Assembly (NCBI RefSeq): GCF_005871205.1
Contig: NZ_SWKM01000013.1
Span: 372,001 to 436,000 of the forward strand
From: Marinobacter alexandrii
GTDB lineage: Bacteria; Pseudomonadota; Gammaproteobacteria; Pseudomonadales; Oleiphilaceae
DNA length: 64,000 nucleotides
Direction: 5' to 3'
Numbering within the stretch: the stretch's first letter is position 1; every line of letters begins with the position of its first letter. This document shows positions 19,835 to 27,754 of the stretch, piece by piece. The translations under genes were made by a program, and so were the position numbers. The notes beneath the pieces are model-generated. The model did not search any database and was not told where the DNA came from. It saw nothing but the letters and a program-made list of their open reading frames with translations.

Positions 19835-21814
19835 ATGGATTTAGCTCCTGATCTTCAGTTACCGAGTATTCCGGAGGTTACCCTTCGGGCGCTCGAAGCC
19901 TGCCAGAGAGACGAAAGCTACCGCACCATCAGCGAAATCGTATCCGTCGACACCGCACTGGTTTCGCGGGTATTGGCTCTGGTCAATTCTGCCCTGTACC
20001 GACCCGAGACCCCAATCAAGTCCGTTGAGCAGGCCCTACTCAGACTCGGCATCCGCCGCTTCCATACCCTGTTATTGACCGCCGCCCTTCGCCAGCTCCT
20101 GTTCGAACTGGGTGGCGACGAGTGGCAACAACTCCGGGACTTCTGGCGACACTCACTGACCACAGCACTGACGGCTCGGGCCCTGGCCACACTGACCCGG
20201 TATCAGGAGCCCGACGAAGCCTTCATGCTGGGCATGCTCCATAATATCGGCGAACTGATCGCAGTCAAAACGCTGACTCCGGAAGCACAGGAATACTACA
20301 TTAGCCACCAACCCGAGGTAGCCGCTCAACTGGTCACAACCTGGGGCCTGGGCGCCATGGCCGCCGACGCCATGCGCTACCAGCAGGCACTGCCAAACGA
20401 ACTTCGGGATGCCAGCCACCTGGTCAAACTGATCAGCCTTTCCACCCGTCTTGCCCTGTCGGATGCCGCCGGCATTGCTGCGGCGACAACGGTTTTTGGT
20501 CTGAACGAGGAGCTCACCCGAGAAATCAATCGCCGAATCACTCATGAAGTATCCAGCATGGCAGCCTCGCTGAGCATCCCCCTGGATGACGACTATAATG
20601 GCGAAAGCGCGACCCGGAAATTAAAACAGACCATCCTGCAACAGGCCATTGCCAACCAGGCACTGGGACTGGCCGACCTGCAAGGGCCCGTGCACCAGGT
20701 GTTGTCCGAAACCGTGAACAGCCTGACCCTCATTACCGGTCTTCCAGCCCTCTGCTTCGGCCACACCGACGATAGCCTGGTGCTACTGTCGGGCACGGCC
20801 GGCGACACCCCGCAGTTCGCCCTGTCGGCGCAATCGGGCGGCAGCGTTCTTACCGAAGCCTTCACATCGGGCCAGCCGGTCAGCTTGGGCACTCGCACGC
20901 CCACCGTGCTGGATCGGCAACTTCTGTCGTTGCTGCGCTCTCCCTCACTGCTGGCTGTGCCGGTGGTTGCAGGCAATGAACGCCCCGGGGTATTTGCGCT
21001 GGGTACCGACAATGAAAACCTGCAGACCACCACCGAACTGGCACTGCTGTTCACCCACCAGCTATCAACGATCCTGGTTGAGCGGGCCGCAGAACCCCAG
21101 CCCTCCCAGACGGACGAGATTCAACAGGAATTGGCGCGACAGCATCTGCGCTCGCAGATTCACGAAGTCAGCAACCCGCTGACCATTATCCGACAGTATA
21201 TCTACCAGCTTCGAAACCGGCTGGACGACACGGAGGTTCAGCAGGATCTGGACGTTATCGGTGACGAGCTGGATCGCGCCGGCGACCTGTTGCTGAACAT
21301 GAGTCACAACGACAATGCCCCGGACGAGACAGGCACCACCGAGCTCAATACCGAACTCAAGGATTTGGCACGCATCCTGGAGGACAGCCTGTTTTCCGAC
21401 GGGAGCCGTTCTCTGGACGTGTTACTGTGTGATCATCCGACAACGCTAGCCATAGACGCCGCACCGCTTCGCCAGATTATCATCAATCTGGTTCGTAATG
21501 CGGCCGAAAGCCTGCCCGAGCAGGGGGGCGAGGTGCTATTACGGACCGCAGCTCCGGTCTGGCAGAATAATCGTGCCTGGGTGGAGCTGGAGATTACCGA
21601 CACCGGCAAAGGAATCCCGGACCAGATTCGAGCTTCGTTGTTTTCACCGGTAGCAACAACGAAAGGCAGCGGCCACAGTGGATTGGGCCTGAGTATTGTA
21701 AAACAGCTAATTGATGACATGGAGGGCATCATAGCTTGTCGCACGGGGCACGAAGGTACCACCTTCAGGATGTTGCTACCGGCGGCCAGCGATAGAAAAA
21801 ACCAGACCGACTGA
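19835..21814 (+). CDS. HDOD-domain sensor histidine kinase
   Basis: 659 residues: an HDOD domain (about 5-210; L-P-S-I-P-E-V and G-M-L-H-N-I-G-E-L are typical), a GAF-like sensor stretch (about 290-410), then a kinase core with phospho-acceptor His443 in Q-I-H-E-V-S-N-P-L, N-box N-L-V-R-N-A-A-E-S-L and G-boxes D-T-G-K-G-I-P and S-G-L-G-L-S-I-V. HDOD proteins usually act in signalling or motility control. The fusion of HDOD with a kinase is less common. No transmembrane helix is seen, so it is cytoplasmic. The second in-frame ATG is preferred because GGACAGG sits just before it; the first (19817) has none. It is followed 24 bases later by a receiver-GGDEF-EAL protein, its probable partner. Confidence 0.88.
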   Translation: MDLAPDLQLPSIPEVTLRALEACQRDESYRTISEIVSVDTALVSRVLALVNSALYRPETPIKSVEQALLRLGIRRFHTLLLTAALRQLLFELGGDEWQQLRDFWRHSLTTALTARALATLTRYQEPDEAFMLGMLHNIGELIAVKTLTPEAQEYYISHQPEVAAQLVTTWGLGAMAADAMRYQQALPNELRDASHLVKLISLSTRLALSDAAGIAAATTVFGLNEELTREINRRITHEVSSMAASLSIPLDDDYNGESATRKLKQTILQQAIANQALGLADLQGPVHQVLSETVNSLTLITGLPALCFGHTDDSLVLLSGTAGDTPQFALSAQSGGSVLTEAFTSGQPVSLGTRTPTVLDRQLLSLLRSPSLLAVPVVAGNERPGVFALGTDNENLQTTTELALLFTHQLSTILVERAAEPQPSQTDEIQQELARQHLRSQIHEVSNPLTIIRQYIYQLRNRLDDTEVQQDLDVIGDELDRAGDLLLNMSHNDNAPDETGTTELNTELKDLARILEDSLFSDGSRSLDVLLCDHPTTLAIDAAPLRQIIINLVRNAAESLPEQGGEVLLRTAAPVWQNNRAWVELEITDTGKGIPDQIRASLFSPVATTKGSGHSGLGLSIVKQLIDDMEGIIACRTGHEGTTFRMLLPAASDRKNQTD

Positions 21815-21838
21815 CGTAGAAATAACGGACACAGACCG

Positions 21839-24025
21839 ATGGCACCTGAAGTCACTGCACAGCATTTCAGTAACGGGTTTACGGCCCGCATTCTGGTGGT
21901 GGATGACGAACCTCGCCTGCTTGATACCCTGGCAAAGCTGCTGCGCTCTCGCGGCTACGATGTCACCGAGGCCCACGGGGGCAAACGGGCCTGTGCTCTT
22001 ATTGATGCTCAGTCTTTTGATCTGGCGCTGCTTGATTTGCGAATGCCTGAGGTGGACGGGTTTGATGTCATGGCCCACCTGACCAACGTGCAGCCGGACT
22101 GCGGTGCCATTGTGATCAGTGGTGAAAGCTCATTCAGCGCAGTCAGTCGCGCACTTCGACGTGGCGCCCTGGACTACATTCGGAAACCCTTCGATCCCGA
22201 TGAACTATTGGCGACGGTCGCCAGTGTCAACAGCAAGCAAAGCCTGCTCAAAGCCCATGAGCACGTACAGCTGCGACTTGAAAAATCCGAGGCCCTGCAC
22301 CGCTACATCGTCAACAGTTCACCCGATATTGTGTTCATGCTCGACCACGACGGCCGTTTCTGCTTTGTGAACAGCAAAGTCGAAAGCCTGCTTGGCTATC
22401 AGCCCGGGGAACTGTGTGACCGGCACTTCCGGCATATTCTGGATGACCGGGATATCGCCCGGGGCATGTACGCCTTGAACGGTCCCAATATCTCGGCCGA
22501 CAACCCCAGAACCCTCGAGGTTCGACTGAAAACCCGAGGCAGCCGGCGCGCGACCCGACATTTCGAAATCACCGCTTTCCCGATTGATCCGCAAACCTGG
22601 CCGCACTCGGATGCCACCCGCGGCGGAGGCAGCGGTAAATCCGCGCGTTACTACGGCACTGCCCGCGATGTCACCGAGCGAAAGGAGGCCGAGGCATTTA
22701 TCAACTTCCAGGCCTACCACGACCTGCTGACCCGCCTTCCCAATCGAGCCCTGTTCAAGGACCGGCTAGAGCTGGCAATTACCCAGGCCCGGCGCAGCGG
22801 ACAGAAGCTGGCGGTCATGTTCCTTGATCTTGATCGCTTCAAGGTCGTAAACGATACCCTCGGCCACGCCATGGGTGACCGGCTACTCCAGGCCGTGACT
22901 CATCGGCTCGAAGGCTGTTTGCGCAAGGGCGATACTCTGTCCCGTTTTGGCGGCGACGAATTTACCCTGCTGCTGCCCTCAATCCACAACCATGAGGATG
23001 CCAGGCAAATTGCCAAGAAGCTGATCAAAGCCCTGGGGGCGCCGTTTCAGCTTGGCGAACACGAGGTGTTCGTGGGCGTGAGTATCGGCATCGCGATCTA
23101 CCCGAACGCCGGCGAAAGCATGGATCAACTGATCCAGAACTCTGATATCGCCATGTATCACGTCAAAGCCAAGAGCAAAGACGGCTACCGCTTCTTCTCC
23201 GAGTCCATGAGCATCGATTCCGCCAACCGCCTCAACCTGGAGCGCGACCTGCGCCTGGCCTTGGAGCGGGATGAACTGCGGGTGTTCTATCAGCCCCAGG
23301 TCTGCTCGACCACCAACCGAATTGTTGGCCTGGAGGCGCTGGTCCGCTGGCAGCACCCCGAGCGGGGCCTGCTCTACCCCCGGGATTTCCTGCCCCTGGC
23401 CGAGGAAACGCGACTAATTGGCCAACTCAGCGAGCACGTGCTTGATCAGGCCTGCCAGGACGTGGGCCTGTGGATTCGTTCCGGCTACCCGGATCTGCGC
23501 CTGGCTGTAAACCTCTCGCCGGTGCAGGTTGAGCACCCGAAGTTTGTCGAGACCTTGATGGAACGAGTACAGGCACATGACTTCCCGGCCGGTAATCTCG
23601 AAATTGAGATCACCGAAAATGTGATTATGAACGACCTTGAGCAAATCAGTCAGAAATTACGTGAGCTGGCAGCCCTTGGTGTGCGGATCGCCATTGATGA
23701 CTTCGGCACCGGCTATTCCTCCCTGAACTACCTGCACCGACTCCCTATTCACACCCTCAAAGTGGATCAATCTTTTGTTAAAGCCATCCGCAGCGGCGAC
23801 GACGGCGCCTGCATTGTCAACGCCATTGTGGCCATGGCCCACGGCCTGAAACTGGAGATCGTGGCGGAAGGTGTTGAAACCGACGAACAACTGTCATACC
23901 TGCGCAGCCTTGGCTGTCACCAGGTTCAGGGCTTCTTTTACGGACCTGCCCGGCCAGCCGTGCATATCTCCCGAACCCTGGGCGAACCCACCACCAAAGC
24001 CGTAACTCCTCAGACCACATCCTGA
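21839..24025 (+). CDS. REC-PAS-GGDEF-EAL response regulator (c-di-GMP turnover)
   Basis: 728 residues: receiver (17-130) with acceptor Asp66 and K-P-F, PAS (about 150-280), GGDEF (about 290-455) with intact G-G-D-E-F at 371-375 and an inhibitory-site R-x-x-D at 362-365, then EAL (about 465-715) with E-A-L at 499-501, L-S-P-V-Q, E-I-T-E and D-D-F-G-T-G-Y-S. Both catalytic signatures look complete, so it may synthesise and break down c-di-GMP depending on its state. The first residues of EAL, E-A-L-V-R-W, are canonical. The gene follows the HDOD kinase with a 24-base gap, so phosphorylation by that kinase is likely. No transmembrane segment is seen. Confidence 0.95.
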   Translation: MAPEVTAQHFSNGFTARILVVDDEPRLLDTLAKLLRSRGYDVTEAHGGKRACALIDAQSFDLALLDLRMPEVDGFDVMAHLTNVQPDCGAIVISGESSFSAVSRALRRGALDYIRKPFDPDELLATVASVNSKQSLLKAHEHVQLRLEKSEALHRYIVNSSPDIVFMLDHDGRFCFVNSKVESLLGYQPGELCDRHFRHILDDRDIARGMYALNGPNISADNPRTLEVRLKTRGSRRATRHFEITAFPIDPQTWPHSDATRGGGSGKSARYYGTARDVTERKEAEAFINFQAYHDLLTRLPNRALFKDRLELAITQARRSGQKLAVMFLDLDRFKVVNDTLGHAMGDRLLQAVTHRLEGCLRKGDTLSRFGGDEFTLLLPSIHNHEDARQIAKKLIKALGAPFQLGEHEVFVGVSIGIAIYPNAGESMDQLIQNSDIAMYHVKAKSKDGYRFFSESMSIDSANRLNLERDLRLALERDELRVFYQPQVCSTTNRIVGLEALVRWQHPERGLLYPRDFLPLAEETRLIGQLSEHVLDQACQDVGLWIRSGYPDLRLAVNLSPVQVEHPKFVETLMERVQAHDFPAGNLEIEITENVIMNDLEQISQKLRELAALGVRIAIDDFGTGYSSLNYLHRLPIHTLKVDQSFVKAIRSGDDGACIVNAIVAMAHGLKLEIVAEGVETDEQLSYLRSLGCHQVQGFFYGPARPAVHISRTLGEPTTKAVTPQTTS

Positions 24026-24246
24026 TTGTCCTACACTCCTAACCTAAACCATGAAGCTGTTTGCAGAGTGTTGCATTGCGTTATCTTTTGTATCCAGAAA
24101 TGCGCAGTGCTGCACATAAATCCGCCAACCTGTTCCCTAAGCTCCTTATGACAGGCGTTGATCACCGAATTCCCGACAGGCTGTCAGGCCAATAACGACA
24201 ACAACGGTGACAACATTTTGAGGAACAAGAACAGGCGGCAGTCATC

Positions 24247-24900
24247 ATGCGCGACAAGTACAAATACATTGGTCCGGTCTACGATTTCTTAAGCAACCTA
24301 TACAGCGGCAAGAACATCCACCGTTGCAAAACCGCAATGCTGGATGTCGAAACCGTTAGTCCGGGCGATCGCATCCTGTTTGCCGGCGTCGGTCATGGCC
24401 GCGATGCTATCCGGGCCGCTGAACTCGGCGCCGACGTCACCGTCGTTGACCTGTCAGAAACCATGCTGCGCAAGTTTGCCGAAGCCCAACAGAAGGAAGC
24501 TCCCCAACTCAGCATTCGCCGCATTCACAGCGACATCATGAAGGTGGAGGAGTATGAGCAGTATGATCTGGTCGTCGCCAACTTCTTCCTGAACGTGTTC
24601 GACGAAACCATGATGGTGCGTGTACTTGAGCACCTGATCCGGCTCGGCAAAGCCGATGCCGGCGTGGTGGTCGGCGATTTCTGCTACCCCACCGGCAATC
24701 TGGTGGCCCGCCTGTTCAAGAAACTCTATTGGTACATGGCGGTGTTCACTTTCTGGCTGTTTGCCAACAATGCCTTCCACAAAATCTACAACTACCCCGA
24801 GCACATGCAGCGCCTTGGCCTCCAGGTCACCGAGAAGAAGCACTTCAAGCTTCTGAACATGAACTGCTACTGGTCCATTCTCGGGCGTAAACAGGCCTGA
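24247..24900 (+). CDS. Class I SAM-dependent methyltransferase with hydrophobic loop
   Basis: 217 residues. The SAM-binding motif I reads I-L-F-A-G-V-G-H-G-R-D-A (43-54), followed by V-T-V-V-D-L-S (64-70) with the acidic ribose-binding residue. The start Y-D-F-L-S-N-L-Y-S-G-K-N resembles UbiE-like enzymes. A hydrophobic, aromatic stretch (about 157-176: W-Y-M-A-V-F-T-F-W-L-F) suggests contact with the membrane or a lipid substrate. It is followed 43 bases later by the DUF2156 protein on the same strand and is probably cotranscribed. The substrate is not known; it is not an ubiE of the normal ubiquinone operon. Confidence 0.85.
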   Translation: MRDKYKYIGPVYDFLSNLYSGKNIHRCKTAMLDVETVSPGDRILFAGVGHGRDAIRAAELGADVTVVDLSETMLRKFAEAQQKEAPQLSIRRIHSDIMKVEEYEQYDLVVANFFLNVFDETMMVRVLEHLIRLGKADAGVVVGDFCYPTGNLVARLFKKLYWYMAVFTFWLFANNAFHKIYNYPEHMQRLGLQVTEKKHFKLLNMNCYWSILGRKQA

Positions 24901-24943
24901 TTGATCCGGCCTTACACCACTTCAACTCGCGGGGAGCAATGAC

Positions 24944-25951
24944 ATGTCGGATCAGATCCTGGCACTGGACGGGCTGCGTGAACTGGCAGACAGCGCGTTC
25001 ACGTTTACCGAACGGGTGGGTTACCTAAAAAAGCACGGCGTTCATTCCCAATCCTTCTCCACGCTGCAACCGGGCATGCAATACTTCGACGTACCCGGCG
25101 TCGGCTACATCGCTTACATGCGGAAGTGGGGTGGCACTTTTGTGTTGTCTGACCCGGTTTGTGCCCCGGAGCACTTTGCCGTCATTCTTGAGCATTTTCA
25201 CAAGCGCTTCCCGAACGCCAGCTACATCCAGGTGTCCAAGCCGGTGGTTGATGTCCTGCACCTTCGATTCGGACTGTATGGCACCCAGTTTGGGAGCGAA
25301 TCCCGCATTGATCTTGCAACCTGGTCACTGACCGGCAAGAAGAAACAGATCCTGCGCACCGCCCTGAACCAGGCCGAGAAGAACAACATCACGGTGAAAG
25401 AGCGTTTCAGCGACGACCATACCCGGGAGATCTCGGAAGCCTGGATTCGCACCCGCAAGTGCAAGAGCAATGAAATCCGGTTTTTGATCCGGCCCATGGA
25501 GATGGCGTATCGGGAGAACGAGCGTCACTTCTATGCCTACCAGGACGGCAAGGCGGTGGGATTCATCTACTTTGATCCGATTTACCAGAACAACGAAATC
25601 ATCAGTTACGTGCCCAATATCTCCCGCGCCAACGCCGATTTCCGCCAGGGCATTTTCTACACCCTGATGGCACACGCCATGGACGTGTTCAAAGCCGAGG
25701 GCGTTCCTTTTCTGGATCTGGGGCTTATTCCCTTGTCGCTCGATGCCACCACCGAGCACCAGGAAAGCCGACTGCTGAAACAGCTTTTGCACCTGGTCTA
25801 TGACAAAGGCACGTTCCTGTACAACTTCAAGGGGCTGGAATTCACCAAGTCACGCTTCCGGGGCGAGAGTTTCAAAACTTACTGCTGTCACCGGCGCGCC
25901 ATTCCGGCCCTGGAATTCCTGGCGATGTTCAAACTGACGCGCTTGATCTAA
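24944..25951 (+). CDS. DUF2156/MprF-C-terminal-like acyltransferase (aminoacyl-lipid type)
   Basis: A 335-residue GNAT-fold protein of the DUF2156 kind, the soluble catalytic half of MprF-like phosphatidylglycerol aminoacyl-transferases. Features include a double GNAT-like repeat with Y-I-A-Y (about 55), L-S-D-P-V (about 67), F-G-S-E-S-R-I-D-L (about 114-122), K-K-Q-I-L-R-T-A-L-N-Q-A (about 131-142) and V-P-F-L-D-L-G-L-I-P-L-S (about 252-263). It lacks the multi-helix flippase half of MprF, so it is a stand-alone soluble enzyme. GGGGAG precedes the ATG. Paired with the methyltransferase upstream, it may modify a lipid or small molecule. The final 23 bases overlap murI on the other strand. Confidence 0.75.
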   Translation: MSDQILALDGLRELADSAFTFTERVGYLKKHGVHSQSFSTLQPGMQYFDVPGVGYIAYMRKWGGTFVLSDPVCAPEHFAVILEHFHKRFPNASYIQVSKPVVDVLHLRFGLYGTQFGSESRIDLATWSLTGKKKQILRTALNQAEKNNITVKERFSDDHTREISEAWIRTRKCKSNEIRFLIRPMEMAYRENERHFYAYQDGKAVGFIYFDPIYQNNEIISYVPNISRANADFRQGIFYTLMAHAMDVFKAEGVPFLDLGLIPLSLDATTEHQESRLLKQLLHLVYDKGTFLYNFKGLEFTKSRFRGESFKTYCCHRRAIPALEFLAMFKLTRLI

Positions 25952-26783
25952 CCCGTTCGTTGCACTCGGGCCAGTTATCGAGCACCGCCTGAGGACTCAG
26001 GTTCAGGCCGGTCATGAAGTTGGCCAGGCCGGTCGGAGCGGGCCCGGAAAACAGCGCCGCACGTACCGGCGAGCCATTGAAAGCCCCCGCATCGGCCGCA
26101 CTGCCGTGCTTGCCATGTTCCGCCAACAGGTGGCTGACACGGCGGGCAATGGCCTCACCCGAATCAACCCAGAACCGAACCTCAGGCAAAGCCTCCCTGA
26201 GGGCTCTCAGCAGCAGGGGATAGTGAGTACACCCCAGCACCACGGTATCCACTCCAGCCTCGCGGAAGCCGGCCACCGCCGCCGCCAGGTCGGCTCGCGA
26301 CACCTCGACACCGCTGACCGACTCCTCCACCCAGCGAACCAGGTCGGGATGGCCAATACGCTCCACCTGACAGTGGCTGGCGAATTCCGACACCAGCTGA
26401 TCCAGATACGGCCGTCGAACGGTTGCCGGCGTCGCCAGCACTCCGATCCGGCGGTTCTCGGTTTTGGCGGCCGCCGGCTTAATGGCGGGCACTACACCGA
26501 CCACCGGCGTTGCCGTCATGGCCCGCAGGTGGGGCAGAACAACGGTACTGGCAGTGTTGCAGGCCACCACAATGACATCCGCGGGAAACTGCTCAATCGC
26601 CTTGCCGATCAGCCGGCAGCAACGCTCGACGACCACGGATTCAGGCTGGTCGCCGTAGGGAAATCCGGCGTTGTCCGCCAGATAAAGCAGTTCCGTGCCC
26701 GGAAGATGCTGGCGCACACAGGCGGCGACACTGAGGCCACCAACCCCGGAATCAAAAACCAGGACGCGGGCTTTGGAAACCAT
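25929..26783 (-). CDS. murI: Glutamate racemase
   Basis: A 284-residue cofactor-independent racemase supplying D-glutamate for peptidoglycan. It shows F-D-S-G-V-G-G-L (11-18), Y-L-A-D-N-A-x-F-P-Y-G, the two catalytic cysteines in A-C-N-T-A-S (about 75-80) and G-C-T-H-Y-P-L-L (about 184-191). Length is normal. The ATG at 26783 is preferred over a TTG two codons upstream. It starts 2 bases after the nudC stop, so both are one operon. Its 3' end overlaps the DUF2156 gene. Confidence 0.95.
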   Translation of the reverse strand: MVSKARVLVFDSGVGGLSVAACVRQHLPGTELLYLADNAGFPYGDQPESVVVERCCRLIGKAIEQFPADVIVVACNTASTVVLPHLRAMTATPVVGVVPAIKPAAAKTENRRIGVLATPATVRRPYLDQLVSEFASHCQVERIGHPDLVRWVEESVSGVEVSRADLAAAVAGFREAGVDTVVLGCTHYPLLLRALREALPEVRFWVDSGEAIARRVSHLLAEHGKHGSAADAGAFNGSPVRAALFSGPAPTGLANFMTGLNLSPQAVLDNWPECNERVRSSASV

Positions 26784-26785
26784 CG

Positions 26786-27613
26786 TCAAAGAGCTATGCC
26801 TCCCCGGGTAATCTCGCTTTCCATGGCGCGGATCAGGCGCCCGGCAATGGTCGTTTGCGGCGGCACCGGCGGGGTATCACCGGGCAGGAACCAGTCGGCG
26901 TGCGCCAGCTCATCTTCCTGCAGGATCAGTTCGCCGCCGGCATAGTCGGCGAAGAATCCCACCATCAGCTGGTGCGGAAACGGCCAGGGCTGAGAGGACT
27001 GATAGCGGACATTAGCGACATCCAGGCCGGTTTCTTCCTTGACCTCACGGGCGACCGCGCCTTCCAGACTTTCGCCTGGCTCGACGAAGCCCGCAATCAG
27101 ACTGTAAAAATGGTGCCGGGCGCGTGCGTTCTTGGCCAGTAGCAACCTGTCATCCCGTCTGATCACTACAATCACGCAGGGCGCCAGTCTCGGGTACCAG
27201 GGAATTCCGCAGGGCTCACACCATTTTGCGCGCTCACGGGGATGAAAGCCGGTTTCCAGGCCACACCGGCCGCAATAGCGATGGTCACGCCACCACTGCC
27301 AGACTTGAAACCCGGTGCTCAACAGTTCCGCCGGTGCCTGCTCCATCATTAGCAGGGCGTCCCGAAGCCCCACTGGCTCCAGCCCTGCCCCCTCCGTGCC
27401 GTCGAGCTCAGTTACATATACGGACACGTCATCCAGGGTGCCTACCGAAACCGCTTTGCTGACCCGGTCTCCGAGCCTGGCATCATCCGCAGCCAGCAAC
27501 CAGCCCTGCTCAGGCTTGAGAATGTCCAATCCTGAAATGGCCAGAATCCAGTCTCCGGGGCGCGGCGCATCCGTAGTCCAAGCCGGGGACCAGTCTGAAT
27601 TTGAACTCGCCAT
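26786..27613 (-). CDS. nudC: NAD(+) diphosphatase / NADH pyrophosphatase
   Basis: A 275-residue Nudix enzyme. A zinc ribbon (C-G-R-C and C-E-P-C at about 115-135) precedes the Nudix box G-F-V-E-P-G-E-S-L-E-G-A, with R-E-V-K-E-E-T-G (about 178-200), and the Q-P-W-P-F-P-x-x-L-M NudC signature follows. It hydrolyses NADH, and in several bacteria also removes NAD caps from RNA. It lies directly upstream of murI on the same transcript and divergent from plsB. Confidence 0.95.
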   Translation of the reverse strand: MASSNSDWSPAWTTDAPRPGDWILAISGLDILKPEQGWLLAADDARLGDRVSKAVSVGTLDDVSVYVTELDGTEGAGLEPVGLRDALLMMEQAPAELLSTGFQVWQWWRDHRYCGRCGLETGFHPRERAKWCEPCGIPWYPRLAPCVIVVIRRDDRLLLAKNARARHHFYSLIAGFVEPGESLEGAVAREVKEETGLDVANVRYQSSQPWPFPHQLMVGFFADYAGGELILQEDELAHADWFLPGDTPPVPPQTTIAGRLIRAMESEITRGGIAL

Positions 27614-27710
27614 TGTCTGTTTTCACCTGCCTGATGAATGGACCAAGTTGAAATGTACCACACTGGGCAACAAGGCAAGTAAGATCAACGGCTTTCCGCA
27701 CCGTACTCAA

Positions 27711-27724
27711 CCAAGTAAACTTGG
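27711..27724. promoter_or_regulatory. Palindromic element in the nudC/plsB divergent region
   Basis: CCAAGT-AA-ACTTGG, a 14-base palindrome, ends 31 bases before the plsB ATG in a 141-base divergent intergenic region. A similar half-site CCAAGT occurs upstream near 27649. It could be an operator for plsB; no known regulator matches by eye. Confidence 0.35.
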
Positions 27725-27754
27725 CAACTGTCTGATTCACCGGAGCAACACTTT

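Noticed and set aside
24050..24118. Short ATG frame of 22 codons upstream of the methyltransferase
   Set aside because: No ribosome-binding site, no conserved pattern; treated as noncoding leader.
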